DNA from: Bacteroides acidifaciens
Lineage (GTDB): Bacteria; Bacteroidota; Bacteroidia; Bacteroidales; Bacteroidaceae
Reading direction: 5' to 3'
NCBI RefSeq assembly: GCF_024623065.1
Contig: NZ_JANJZR010000048.1
Location: 1-34,112 of the forward strand
DNA length: 34,112 bases
Shown: positions 8,774-17,090 of the stretch, piece after piece
How positions within the stretch are numbered: the first letter of the stretch is position 1
Layout of the letters: the number at the start of each line of letters is the position of its first letter
Notes under the pieces: generated by a model
What the model was told of the DNA's origin: nothing
Databases searched by the model: none
What the model saw: the letters and a program-made list of their open reading frames with translations, nothing else
Made by a program: the position numbers and the translations under genes

Positions 8774-10297
8774 ATGAAGTATATAATTTTATATGGAATG
8801 TGTATAATAGCTCAGATGCTATTATTCACAGGATGCGAAGATAAGGAACAGGCTTCTCCTTACTTGGCACTTGATAAGGATGAGCTAAGCCAGTCGTTTG
8901 CAGCTACTGCAGGCACTAAGGAGATAACCCTGTTTTCTAATCTGGAAGTTACCACTGGTATATCTCCTGCGGAAGCGACAGCTTGGTGCCGGTTTAGTTT
9001 GAAGAACGTAACGGAAGACGAATCGGTTCTGACTATCAGTGTGGATGAAAATACAGTAAAGCAAGGAAGAAAAGCGACTATAACTCTCACTGCTTCTGAT
9101 TATCGGAATGTTAAGGTTGATGTTATTCAGTCAGGTATCATCTTGCCTATAAGACTGACGGGATTTGAGCCGCAAAATGGTGGAAAGGGAGACATAGTAA
9201 CGCTCAAAGGTGAAAACTTGGGAGATATAGCGGCCAATCTGCGTGTTTCTTTCGGAACTACTGTTGCCGAAATCCTTTCAGCAAGTGATACGGAATTGCA
9301 GGTGAAAGTACCTAAAATAACGAATAGCGAGACTTGTAAGATAAGTGTGGAACTGGACAAAATGAAGGAAGCCTATACCGATGATTTTATGTATGAGAAA
9401 CGTTGGTGGATAGAAAATCTGAAAGTAGACGTATTGCCTTCGGCAATCGCTGTTGACGACGCCGGAAAGAACATTCTCTTTTTACGCCGTTTCCCTGATG
9501 ACCGGATTCCGGCTGAACTGGGACTTTATCGTTTGTCGGAAACAGGTGAAGTATCTTTCCTTGCCGGTTATGATCGTGTGGCGGGAGGATATGGCTTTAC
9601 AAGTGTTGTTTATGATAATGTTTCCAAGAAGTTTTATACAATAGCTGAATGTGGAGGTACGGCAATCCAACTGATTGTAGTTGATCCGGCTAATAACTGG
9701 TCGACCGAGGTGAAAGCAGTCGAAGCAGGTATTGACGGCTATTGGGGTGTTGGATTGACTGCTAGTAAGGATGGTAAATTATATACCCGGCAGGGATGGA
9801 CAAATACTGTTATAGAAATAGATCCTTCGGCATGGACTGCAAAAACAATAGGATTGGTCGAACGGCATGGTAGCCAGGAGTTTTCGACGGCTCTTGCTGT
9901 TGCTACTGGTACGAATCATTTGTATGTGCAAATCAGGTCGACGTCCGAACTGGCATATATTGATGTCACGACAGGTGAAGTTACTTGGTTGAATACTTCT
10001 ACCGAGATTGGGTATTGGGACGGTGCATTTGCCGAGGCCCGTTTCTTGAGGGGGGAACAGATGTGTTCGGACGATGAAGGTAATATTTATATTGTTGACC
10101 AGGACAATCATGCTATTCGTATGGTGAATGACATAGGAGTTTCAACTGTCATTGGCGGCAATGGTTCCGGTGCGGTAAATGGCATTGGCAAAGATGCAAA
10201 ATTATGTGCTCCTTCGGGATTATGCATGGATGCTAACGGGGTTATGTATATTGGAGACACATGGAATGCCTGTATCAGAAAAGCAGTTTTTGAGTAG
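8774..10297 (+). CDS. BACON-like/IPT-TIG/NHL-propeller lipoprotein, candidate surface glycan-binding protein
   Basis: A probable non-catalytic surface glycan-binding protein of PUL 1. The lipobox FTGC gives Cys21, followed by acidic EDKE, which favours surface display. About 30-120 is an Ig-like, BACON-related domain. About 125-205 is an IPT/TIG domain (LTGFEPQNGGKGDIVTLKG). About 210-507 is a beta-propeller with NHL-type repeats, best seen near the end (DDEGNIYIVDQDNHAIRMV and APSGLCMDANGVMYIGD). The gene starts 12 nt after the GH43 gene. In PULs this slot usually holds a binding protein. The propeller could instead be a lyase-like enzyme, but I see no catalytic motif. Confidence 0.8.
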   Translation: MKYIILYGMCIIAQMLLFTGCEDKEQASPYLALDKDELSQSFAATAGTKEITLFSNLEVTTGISPAEATAWCRFSLKNVTEDESVLTISVDENTVKQGRKATITLTASDYRNVKVDVIQSGIILPIRLTGFEPQNGGKGDIVTLKGENLGDIAANLRVSFGTTVAEILSASDTELQVKVPKITNSETCKISVELDKMKEAYTDDFMYEKRWWIENLKVDVLPSAIAVDDAGKNILFLRRFPDDRIPAELGLYRLSETGEVSFLAGYDRVAGGYGFTSVVYDNVSKKFYTIAECGGTAIQLIVVDPANNWSTEVKAVEAGIDGYWGVGLTASKDGKLYTRQGWTNTVIEIDPSAWTAKTIGLVERHGSQEFSTALAVATGTNHLYVQIRSTSELAYIDVTTGEVTWLNTSTEIGYWDGAFAEARFLRGEQMCSDDEGNIYIVDQDNHAIRMVNDIGVSTVIGGNGSGAVNGIGKDAKLCAPSGLCMDANGVMYIGDTWNACIRKAVFE

Positions 10298-10334
10298 TAT
10301 TTTTATATTGTAGAATATTGAAATATAGAATCTT

Positions 10335-11411
10335 ATGAGAAATATATTAGTAGCATTTTTTATTGGCGTTATATTGTTTGGCTCTTGTAATCAGACAACA
10401 ACTCCTGTTCGTGAAGTCTGGACAAAAGAGCAGGCTAATGAGTGGTATAAACAATGGGGATGGCTTCGTGGATGCGATTTTATTCCAAGCACGGCAATCA
10501 ACCAAATGGAGATGTGGCAGGCAGATACTTTTGATCCGGTGACTATTGATCGTGAACTGGGTTGGGCGGAAGAAATAGGTATGAACTGTATGCGCGTATA
10601 TTTGCATCACCTGGTTTGGGAAACAGATAAGGAAGGTTTTAAGAAACGTATTAATGAATACCTTACTATTGCCGACAAGCATCATATCTCTACCATCTTC
10701 GTCTTCCTGGATGATTGTTGGAATCCTGTATATCAGGCTGGAAAACAGCCGGAACCACAGCCGGGAGTACACAATTCGGGATGGGCACGTGACCCGGGTG
10801 ATCTGTATTATAAAGGCGATACGGCAGTGATACTTCCGGTATTGGAAAGCTATGTGAAAGATATCCTGACTACCTTTAAGGATGATAAGAGAATTGTGTT
10901 ATGGGATTTATATAACGAACCCGGTGGTTCGGGTGGATATAAATACGGTGAAAGAAGTCTGCCGTTATTGCAGAAGATATTTACGTGGGGACGAACGGTG
11001 AATCCGTCGCAACCCTTGTCAGCCGGAGTTTGGGATATGAGCCTGACTAATCTGAATAAGTTCCAATTGGAAAATTCGGATGTGATAACATACCACACGT
11101 ATGAAGGCTTGAATTCGCATCAGCAACTTATTGATACATTGAAGCAATACGGTCGCCCGATGATTTGTACAGAATATATGGCACGTACTCAAAATAGTAC
11201 TTTCCAAGATATTATGCCAATGCTGAAGAGAGAAAATATCGGTGCAATCAACTGGGGACTTGTAGCCGGAAAAACAAATACGTTCTTTGCATGGGACACT
11301 CCATTGCCTGATGTTGTTGAACCTCCATTGTGGTTCCACGATATATTCCGTAGTGATGGAACCCCTTATTCGGAGGATGAGGTGGATTGTATTCGTTCGT
11401 TGACTAAATAA
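10335..11411 (+). CDS. GH5-like (clan GH-A) glycoside hydrolase lipoprotein
   Basis: A (beta/alpha)8-barrel retaining glycosidase of 358 aa, of the type often annotated as cellulase-family or 1,4-beta-xylanase in Bacteroides. The lipobox FGSC gives Cys18. Clan GH-A marks are MRVYLHHLVW on an early strand, DLYNEPG with acid/base E195, and ICTEYMAR with nucleophile E280; their spacing is right for the clan. The gene is last in the plus-strand operon, 37 nt after its neighbour. The residues after Cys (NQTTTP) are not acidic, so it may face the periplasm, unlike the GH43. Family-level call is good; subfamily and substrate are not resolved. Confidence 0.8.
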   Translation: MRNILVAFFIGVILFGSCNQTTTPVREVWTKEQANEWYKQWGWLRGCDFIPSTAINQMEMWQADTFDPVTIDRELGWAEEIGMNCMRVYLHHLVWETDKEGFKKRINEYLTIADKHHISTIFVFLDDCWNPVYQAGKQPEPQPGVHNSGWARDPGDLYYKGDTAVILPVLESYVKDILTTFKDDKRIVLWDLYNEPGGSGGYKYGERSLPLLQKIFTWGRTVNPSQPLSAGVWDMSLTNLNKFQLENSDVITYHTYEGLNSHQQLIDTLKQYGRPMICTEYMARTQNSTFQDIMPMLKRENIGAINWGLVAGKTNTFFAWDTPLPDVVEPPLWFHDIFRSDGTPYSEDEVDCIRSLTK

Positions 11412-11424
11412 TTTCATAATGATG

Positions 11425-11505
11425 GCTGTGAGGAATATGTAGGTAATGAGAGTAGGGATATGCCTGTTTGGTTGTGGGTTCCTTCTTCCTCACAGCTATC
11501 CCTAC
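11425..11505. repeat. Two interleaved inverted repeats between the convergent PUL ends
   Basis: Arm A GCTGTGAGGAA (11425-11435) pairs perfectly with 11486-11496. Arm B GTAGGGATA (11452-11460) pairs perfectly with 11497-11505. The order A-B-A'-B' makes the two hairpins alternatives. They sit between the GH5-like stop and the esterase stop, where a bidirectional transcription end is expected. Neither is followed by a good T-run. Confidence 0.55.
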
Positions 11506-11584
11506 CATGATTCCAAAATCTATCCTAAGCAAGTCATATTTCATTTAAAACCGTACTGAAATCGAACCATTTTGGGTATAAAGA

Positions 11585-13009
11585 TTATTCCTTCACCTCC
11601 CAAGTATCAGTTCGAAAAGATGCCACCGGAATACCATATCGACTATAAAGCGTCCCTTGCTCATAATTCCGGAAACAATAGCGGACGGCTACTGGAATAG
11701 CGACTTTTTCACAACTTACTTCAAGACGTCCTGTATATTTCTCAATCTGTGCGGTAGCAGGATAAAACACATGATCGCTCCCGGCCACCTCCACGCCTGA
11801 GATGGAAGCTCCCAAAGGTGCAAGGCCTTCACTACCACAATCAAAGGTCAAGTATGCCTTGCCATTAACCACCTCCATCGATTGATAGACAGGCGTGTCC
11901 GGATTAAAGCCTCTTAATCCATAGCTCCCAGAAAGAGCCAACAACGCCAACCGTTCGCCGACTTTACGTTTACGGGCCGGATGAATACAATTACGATCAC
12001 CGATATCCATTGTCACAACCATATTACTGTTTGGAATCTCTTTCAAGTTCAGCAATTGTGCCTCACGTAATAAAGCACTCCCTACCAATTCTGTCCCTTC
12101 ATATGCAAAAGGAGCAATCTGAACATAATAGAAGGGCAATTCACCTTGCCCCCACGCCTCACGCAACATCTTGACAAAAGCCGGCTGTAGCCTGCGATAT
12201 AAATCCGGATTCTTACGATTGGATTCACCCTGATACCAAAGAAATCCCTTGACGGTATATTGCTCAACAGGAGCAATCATTGCATTGTAAAGCATACAAG
12301 GCTTATACTTCGGTCGTTCAATAAACGTTGTATCGTCAAGAAAACTAAGATCGAATGCCTTAAACGGAGCTAACGCCTCACGGCTCATCCATGCCTGAAT
12401 GGCGGTTCCGCCCCATGAAGAGACAATAATGCCAACCGGCACATCAAGTACTTTTTGGAGATAGTCTGCAAAAAAATAAGCAGTTGCACTCGCTTCAGAT
12501 ACCACTTCCGGAGTGTTTTTCAACCATTGTGCCCGGCAATTCTTTTGTGGCATTCGAGCTCCTTCCTGTCCAATCGTACAAATTCGTATGGGTCGTGAAG
12601 GTTTGGCGTGTACAATCATATCCACAGCATCCTCAATAGGCTGATTGGCTTTTCCCATCAGAGGCATTTCCATATTCGACTGACCGGCACATAACCACAC
12701 CTCACCAATCAGCACATCACGAAGCATCAATTCCTCACCGTCACTTAAACTTATTGAGTAGGGTCCTCCCGCAACGGGTGTCTTCAAACTTGTACGCCAC
12801 ATTCCCGCTTCATCTGCCCGAACTGTATAAAGTTTCTGATCCCAGGATGGACGGATAGCAACCGTTTTCTTGGGAGACGCCATCCCCCATATTTGCACAT
12901 CAGTTTGCTGTTGCAAAACCATGTTGTCAGTGAAGAACGAAGATAATACAACTTTAGCGCGCACACTTACCGCACACCATATAGCCAAAAGAAAAACAAG
13001 AAATCTCAT
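11585..13009 (-). CDS. Sialate O-acetylesterase-like SGNH esterase (PUL 2)
   Basis: A periplasmic serine esterase (474 aa) likely to remove O-acetyl or similar ester groups from a carbohydrate. I place the start at 13009 because MRFLVFLLAIWCAVSVRA is a good signal peptide; the frame runs 24 codons further but into the GH65 gene. Motifs are GQSNMEMP with nucleophile S111, SSWGGTAIQAWM (oxyanion block II), WYQGESN (Asn block), and DIGDRNCIHPARK with catalytic H343. It starts 11 nt after the GH65 stop, so the two are coupled. Nothing else here concerns sialic acid (no sialidase, lyase or NanT), so the name should not be read as substrate; another acetylated sugar is more likely. Confidence 0.85.
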   Translation of the reverse strand: MRFLVFLLAIWCAVSVRAKVVLSSFFTDNMVLQQQTDVQIWGMASPKKTVAIRPSWDQKLYTVRADEAGMWRTSLKTPVAGGPYSISLSDGEELMLRDVLIGEVWLCAGQSNMEMPLMGKANQPIEDAVDMIVHAKPSRPIRICTIGQEGARMPQKNCRAQWLKNTPEVVSEASATAYFFADYLQKVLDVPVGIIVSSWGGTAIQAWMSREALAPFKAFDLSFLDDTTFIERPKYKPCMLYNAMIAPVEQYTVKGFLWYQGESNRKNPDLYRRLQPAFVKMLREAWGQGELPFYYVQIAPFAYEGTELVGSALLREAQLLNLKEIPNSNMVVTMDIGDRNCIHPARKRKVGERLALLALSGSYGLRGFNPDTPVYQSMEVVNGKAYLTFDCGSEGLAPLGASISGVEVAGSDHVFYPATAQIEKYTGRLEVSCEKVAIPVAVRYCFRNYEQGTLYSRYGIPVASFRTDTWEVKE

Positions 13010-13020
13010 ATCCCGTCCAT

Positions 13021-15078
13021 TTATTGAATGATATAATTCTTTTTCTCTTTTCCTATTCCTTTCAGAGTCAGAGATTTCCATGCATCAGGGATTGAGCCTT
13101 TTCCGGCAACAATTCCTTTATCCGTAATATCCAGTCCGCCGAATCCCATCAGTACGGACTGCAATACACCGCCTGCCCCTGTCAGGAAATAGGGATTCGT
13201 ACCACCATCAAACTCGGCTATTACCCGGAAGGGCGGATTCAGATTAGGAAGATAGGAATCTCTGAAGTAATGCCATGCACGTTCACGCTCCCCCAAGCGG
13301 GTAAATAAAATAGAGTAGATAGACTTCGACATGGCAGGTGTCTTCTTTCTCGGAACAGTCTGTAGATAATATTCCAAATCCTTCCGAATCTGCTCTTTAT
13401 CCGTTATAAGCTTTAACGGGAAAGCCAACAGGCAGACATCAGCCTGTTTGGTTATAGCTCCGTCATAGGTATCATGCTCTGCCGTTACTCCATTGGCAAG
13501 TTTCCGGAAACAAAGTTTCTCCGCCACAGTCGTCCACATAGGGTCTGACTTTACATTTAATAGTTTGGCAGCTTTGCAGGCAGCTTCCAAAGTGGATTTC
13601 GCAACACCGTTTGTATAAGCATTATTATTCACGTTCTTTCCTCCTTGAGGATTCCGGTTCCATTCATCTGCTCCAATCACATTTCTGATTTCATACTCTC
13701 CCGCTTCATCCGGTTCCGAACGGCTTACCCAATATTCGGCAGCGGCACTAAGAATGGGAAATCCCTTTTGACGAAGCCATTCCAAATCCTGCGTCACCGC
13801 ATAATATTGCCAAGCTGCCATAGCTACATCTCCCGTAATATGATTTTCAAAAGGACCGTAAATGTTGGTTACTGTATTATCTTCGTTTCCTTTATCACTA
13901 CTTTCCCACGGGTACATGGCTCCTTTATAGCCATGCATGAAAGCGTTATGTCTGGCTGCATCCAAACGCTGATAGCGGTACTCTATCATTGATTCCGCCA
14001 ATTCGGGATGCAGCAATAATAAAGCCGGAAAAATCCACGTGTCAGCATCCCAAAATACGTGCCCGTTGTAACCGAAACCCGAAAGCCCCATCGGAGAACA
14101 AGACAATCCCGAACCTTCCCGCACAAAAGCATACGTGTGATAAAGCATGCTGCGAATGTCTTGTTGCGACTGAAGATCGCCCTCAATCACAATATCGCTT
14201 TCCCAAAGCTTGTCCCATGCAGCGATATGCTTGCTCCATAATCGTTCGACGCCCTCTACTGCTGCAAATGCCGTCAACCGTTCCACTTCATTCTTGACGT
14301 CAGCATGAGTAGCAGCGGAAAGTGTCGTCCCGATAATCGAAAAAATGTAAGGCTGGCCTGCCTGCAAACGAACCATAAATTCTTGTGTATGTACCCCGAC
14401 TCCGTGTGCACTCCGGTGGCAGACTTCCGGACGGGGAAAAGAATCGTCGAAAACAAACGATGAACAAGCCCCGATTTCAAGTTCCCGGGTCGGAGATTTT
14501 GCGATTGATGTGCAGAAATCAATCGCTGTCTTTCCATTGAAGATGCGGTTGAAAGATTCCTGCGGACTACGCAACGATTCATGCACCGTCAGTATATTCG
14601 CCACAGCTACCTCTATATTTTCTTTCGGAACGATCCGTACACGCAGTAAACACGAATAAGGTAAATGACGTAATGCGGTATATTGATATTCGATACGGGC
14701 AAGCGATTGATAATCAAATTCTCCGCAAAACAATCCCTGACGCATATCCAAAGTCTGTTTATAACCGGATATTTGGGAAGCTTTCACCTTAGTTCCGTTT
14801 ATCTGCAATTCCGTATCCAGCATATTGATGCCATGCAAGAAATTATTCACTCTTCCCTTTCCATAGATATCATAAAATCCTCCCAGCACGACACGGGAAA
14901 TCTTCAAAGGATCGGGGGAAGAGACTAATCCCAGCATACCATTGGCTACCGTTATTCCATAATAGGACGAAGGTTCAATCTGTTCGGCAGTTATTTTCCA
15001 AGCATCTTGCGCAGACACACCAATGACAGGCCATAGACCGCTCAACAGCAGTAATATTAAAAAGTTCCTTTTTCTCAT
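13021..15078 (-). CDS. GH65 alpha-glucosidase, kojibiosidase/PGGHG-like (PUL 2)
   Basis: An inverting (alpha/alpha)6-barrel enzyme of 685 aa, secreted (signal peptide ends near GVSA-QDAW). The start at 15078 is set by that signal; 31 upstream codons are open but lack one. Family marks are GFGYNGHVFWDADTW, HGYKGAMYPWESSDKG, GADEW with predicted acid E472, KQADVCLL, and IAEFDGGTNPYFLTGAGGVL with candidate base E622. The pattern recalls hydrolytic GH65 members (bacterial kojibiose hydrolase, animal protein-glucosylgalactosylhydroxylysine glucosidase) more than the phosphorylases. The expected reaction is release of glucose from a non-reducing alpha-1,2 (or related) linkage in the periplasm. Specificity is inferred. 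Confidence 0.82.
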   Translation of the reverse strand: MRKRNFLILLLLSGLWPVIGVSAQDAWKITAEQIEPSSYYGITVANGMLGLVSSPDPLKISRVVLGGFYDIYGKGRVNNFLHGINMLDTELQINGTKVKASQISGYKQTLDMRQGLFCGEFDYQSLARIEYQYTALRHLPYSCLLRVRIVPKENIEVAVANILTVHESLRSPQESFNRIFNGKTAIDFCTSIAKSPTRELEIGACSSFVFDDSFPRPEVCHRSAHGVGVHTQEFMVRLQAGQPYIFSIIGTTLSAATHADVKNEVERLTAFAAVEGVERLWSKHIAAWDKLWESDIVIEGDLQSQQDIRSMLYHTYAFVREGSGLSCSPMGLSGFGYNGHVFWDADTWIFPALLLLHPELAESMIEYRYQRLDAARHNAFMHGYKGAMYPWESSDKGNEDNTVTNIYGPFENHITGDVAMAAWQYYAVTQDLEWLRQKGFPILSAAAEYWVSRSEPDEAGEYEIRNVIGADEWNRNPQGGKNVNNNAYTNGVAKSTLEAACKAAKLLNVKSDPMWTTVAEKLCFRKLANGVTAEHDTYDGAITKQADVCLLAFPLKLITDKEQIRKDLEYYLQTVPRKKTPAMSKSIYSILFTRLGERERAWHYFRDSYLPNLNPPFRVIAEFDGGTNPYFLTGAGGVLQSVLMGFGGLDITDKGIVAGKGSIPDAWKSLTLKGIGKEKKNYIIQ

Positions 15079-15121
15079 TATTATCTCTATTTTATAAGCC
15101 TTTTGTAAATGCACAGTCAGT

Positions 15122-15165
15122 CTTTTCTCATCGAAGCAAGGCAACGCCTGCTCCGACGAGAAAAG
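15122..15165 (-). other. Intercistronic hairpin before the GH65 gene
   Basis: In the transcript (minus strand) CTTTTCTCGTCG pairs with CGATGAGAAAAG (12 pairs, one G-U), with an inner AGCAGGC/GCCTTGCT stem carrying one bulge. It lies in the 121-nt gap between the propeller gene and GH65, the longest gap inside the operon. No T-run follows, so RNA processing or 3'-end protection is more likely than full termination. Confidence 0.55.
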
Positions 15166-15199
15166 AGACATGCTAACTAAAAGTTTATTATACTAAAAA

Positions 15200-17059
15200 C
15201 TAATACATATATCCGCTCTTACCCGGATTACCTCCCATCTGCGACCAGGCATTGGCTGCATAGCCTGTCGCTGCTCCTTCAATAGCAAACAAAGTGGGTT
15301 TTCCTTCCAGCATACCAGTCACATAGATTGTGCCATCAGCCGATATGGTGGGCGATGATTTCAGTTCGGTTCCAAGCTGGAGTGAAGCGATAGCTCTTCC
15401 TGTAACCGGTTCGAGTTTCACCAAAGAACCTTTTTCTGCATCATTATAGTAGATATATCCTTCATTATCTATAGCAGGAACTCCATAAGCAGTGCCCGCT
15501 ACTTCCGTAGCCCACAAAACGGAACCTGTAGAAGATATGGCAGTAATATATTTGTCAGTAGCTACATACACAACCCCATTTCCATCAACCACCAAGCCAT
15601 AACCGGTTTGTTTATTTTCCCCTTTCACGGCAGTATACCATTCAGGTGTTGACACTTTACCCTCGGTAGTCTTCTTGGTATCATAGCAATAGACTAATGC
15701 TTTCGTCTCATTGGTAGATATGCGGGCTCCTAAATTAAGGCAAAGGATATATGCTTTTCCATCTGCACCAATAGCGATCTGGCTGCCATTAGGCTGGTCA
15801 TTTGGAGCATAATTCTGCTCATTGGTCGACTTGCTCCAACTATTGCCTTTCGGGAAGAAGATGTGTGTACCATACGACCGTCCGCTACTTTGCCCCGTGT
15901 TAACAAGTATCTTGCCATCTTTCAATCCTACACAACCGCCATAACTTCCGGAAGACGTTTTTTCCGAATATTTAAGTACCCCGGATACTTTATCATAAAT
16001 ACGGAAATGTTTTCCATCTGTACTTGGAGCCGAATTCGTCAGGATCATCACATACTGGTCTGTGACAACCGGAGCACCGAAAGGACGCATACTCGATTTT
16101 GCGCCAATCGCTGTAAACCACAACTGCGTACCACCGTCTGCACCGCCTTTTACAGCATAGAGACTGGCAGACTTGGATGCATCTGCTCCCGCCTTGGTAG
16201 TATTGTCTCCGACAGCTACATACACCGTTCCGTCGGAATCCACCGTAGGAGTCGGGTGTTGATAGTCAGAACCTCGATTCGGTTCATTGTTCTGCCCACA
16301 GTCGAATCCCCAAGTCCGTTCACCGAGTTTTGTGAAGCAAACCAGGTTATAATTGCTGGAAGAAACATATACATACTGACCATCTGCGCTTGTTGCCGGA
16401 GAAGTGCCGTATACCACTCCCTGTTCATCGTAGGAATGAGACCATAACACGCCAAGACTACCGGCTCCCTTGGCTATATCCATTGTGACAGTCTTCGTGT
16501 CTTTCCTTTTTTTATTGTCCGTCACAGTCAGTGATACGTTTATTTTTCCATGCGAACCGAAAGTGATTTTCGGGTTTTCCTCTGTAGAGAGGATAGCACC
16601 GAATGTCCATTCTCTTTTGACAATCTCAGACCCTTCCGCTGCTTTCGATTGATCCGTAAAAACAACTTCTTCGCCCGCTACAATTCGTTCGGGCAGCCAG
16701 CTGAAGTCTGCCGTAGGACGGACACCGTCATCTATTATTTTAATTGTCTTTTCAAAAACTGATTTCATTGCACCGCGATCCGAAGTGACAGTCAGACGAA
16801 AAAGATAGTCTCCACCCTCTTCCACGCTAAATGGTTCGGGAGCAGTCAGTTCGTAGGAAACTTTACCCATAAATTCCCATTTGCAGACTGCAATCTGGGC
16901 ATTCTCCGCCGTCGACGTGTTTGTCAAGGTAATCAAGTCACCAATCTCATAGGATTCCTTATCTGTAGTGAATCCAGCTTGTACCCATGTCTCTTCATCA
17001 GGTGTACACCCAACCAACAGACCGATAACAGCTACCAATACATATATGATTCTTTTCAT
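15200..17059 (-). CDS. PKD-PQQ-propeller lipoprotein, candidate surface glycan-binding protein (PUL 2)
   Basis: A probable surface glycan-binding lipoprotein of 619 aa. The lipobox LVGC gives Cys18, followed by TPDEE, an acidic stretch compatible with surface export. Two PKD-type Ig domains cover about 27-110 and 113-195 (ADFSWLPERIVAGEEVVFTD, KREWTFG, NVSLTVTDNKKRKD). The rest, about 200-619, is a PQQ-like beta-propeller with repeats such as DSDGTVYVAVGDNT, VVDGNGVVYVATDKY and SADGTIYVTG. I see no set of PQQ or metal ligands that would make it a dehydrogenase. Position after SusD and EEP fits an SGBP slot. Its layout mirrors the IPT-NHL lipoprotein of PUL 1. Confidence 0.82.
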   Translation of the reverse strand: MKRIIYVLVAVIGLLVGCTPDEETWVQAGFTTDKESYEIGDLITLTNTSTAENAQIAVCKWEFMGKVSYELTAPEPFSVEEGGDYLFRLTVTSDRGAMKSVFEKTIKIIDDGVRPTADFSWLPERIVAGEEVVFTDQSKAAEGSEIVKREWTFGAILSTEENPKITFGSHGKINVSLTVTDNKKRKDTKTVTMDIAKGAGSLGVLWSHSYDEQGVVYGTSPATSADGQYVYVSSSNYNLVCFTKLGERTWGFDCGQNNEPNRGSDYQHPTPTVDSDGTVYVAVGDNTTKAGADASKSASLYAVKGGADGGTQLWFTAIGAKSSMRPFGAPVVTDQYVMILTNSAPSTDGKHFRIYDKVSGVLKYSEKTSSGSYGGCVGLKDGKILVNTGQSSGRSYGTHIFFPKGNSWSKSTNEQNYAPNDQPNGSQIAIGADGKAYILCLNLGARISTNETKALVYCYDTKKTTEGKVSTPEWYTAVKGENKQTGYGLVVDGNGVVYVATDKYITAISSTGSVLWATEVAGTAYGVPAIDNEGYIYYNDAEKGSLVKLEPVTGRAIASLQLGTELKSSPTISADGTIYVTGMLEGKPTLFAIEGAATGYAANAWSQMGGNPGKSGYMY

Positions 17060-17090
17060 TGCGTTTCTGTAATTTTAGATGATCGTTTCA

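Noticed and set aside
11425..11505. H-type pseudoknot from the interleaved repeats
   Set aside because: The third loop would be zero nucleotides but would have to cross an 11-bp stem, so both stems cannot form together.
11585..13009. Sialic acid utilisation locus
   Set aside because: The esterase family name suggests it, but there is no sialidase, sialate lyase, epimerase or sialic acid transporter in the window.
13010..13081. Longer N-terminus for the esterase, overlapping GH65
   Set aside because: The added 24 residues are charged and lack a signal peptide, while the ATG at 13009 starts a clean one 11 nt after the GH65 stop.
15079..15171. Longer N-terminus for GH65
   Set aside because: The extra 31 codons run through the intercistronic hairpin and carry no signal; the ATG at 15078 begins a normal signal peptide.
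15863..16447. 194-codon plus-strand open frame
   Set aside because: It is opposite the propeller of the PKD-PQQ lipoprotein, whose motifs are convincing; it is a shadow frame.
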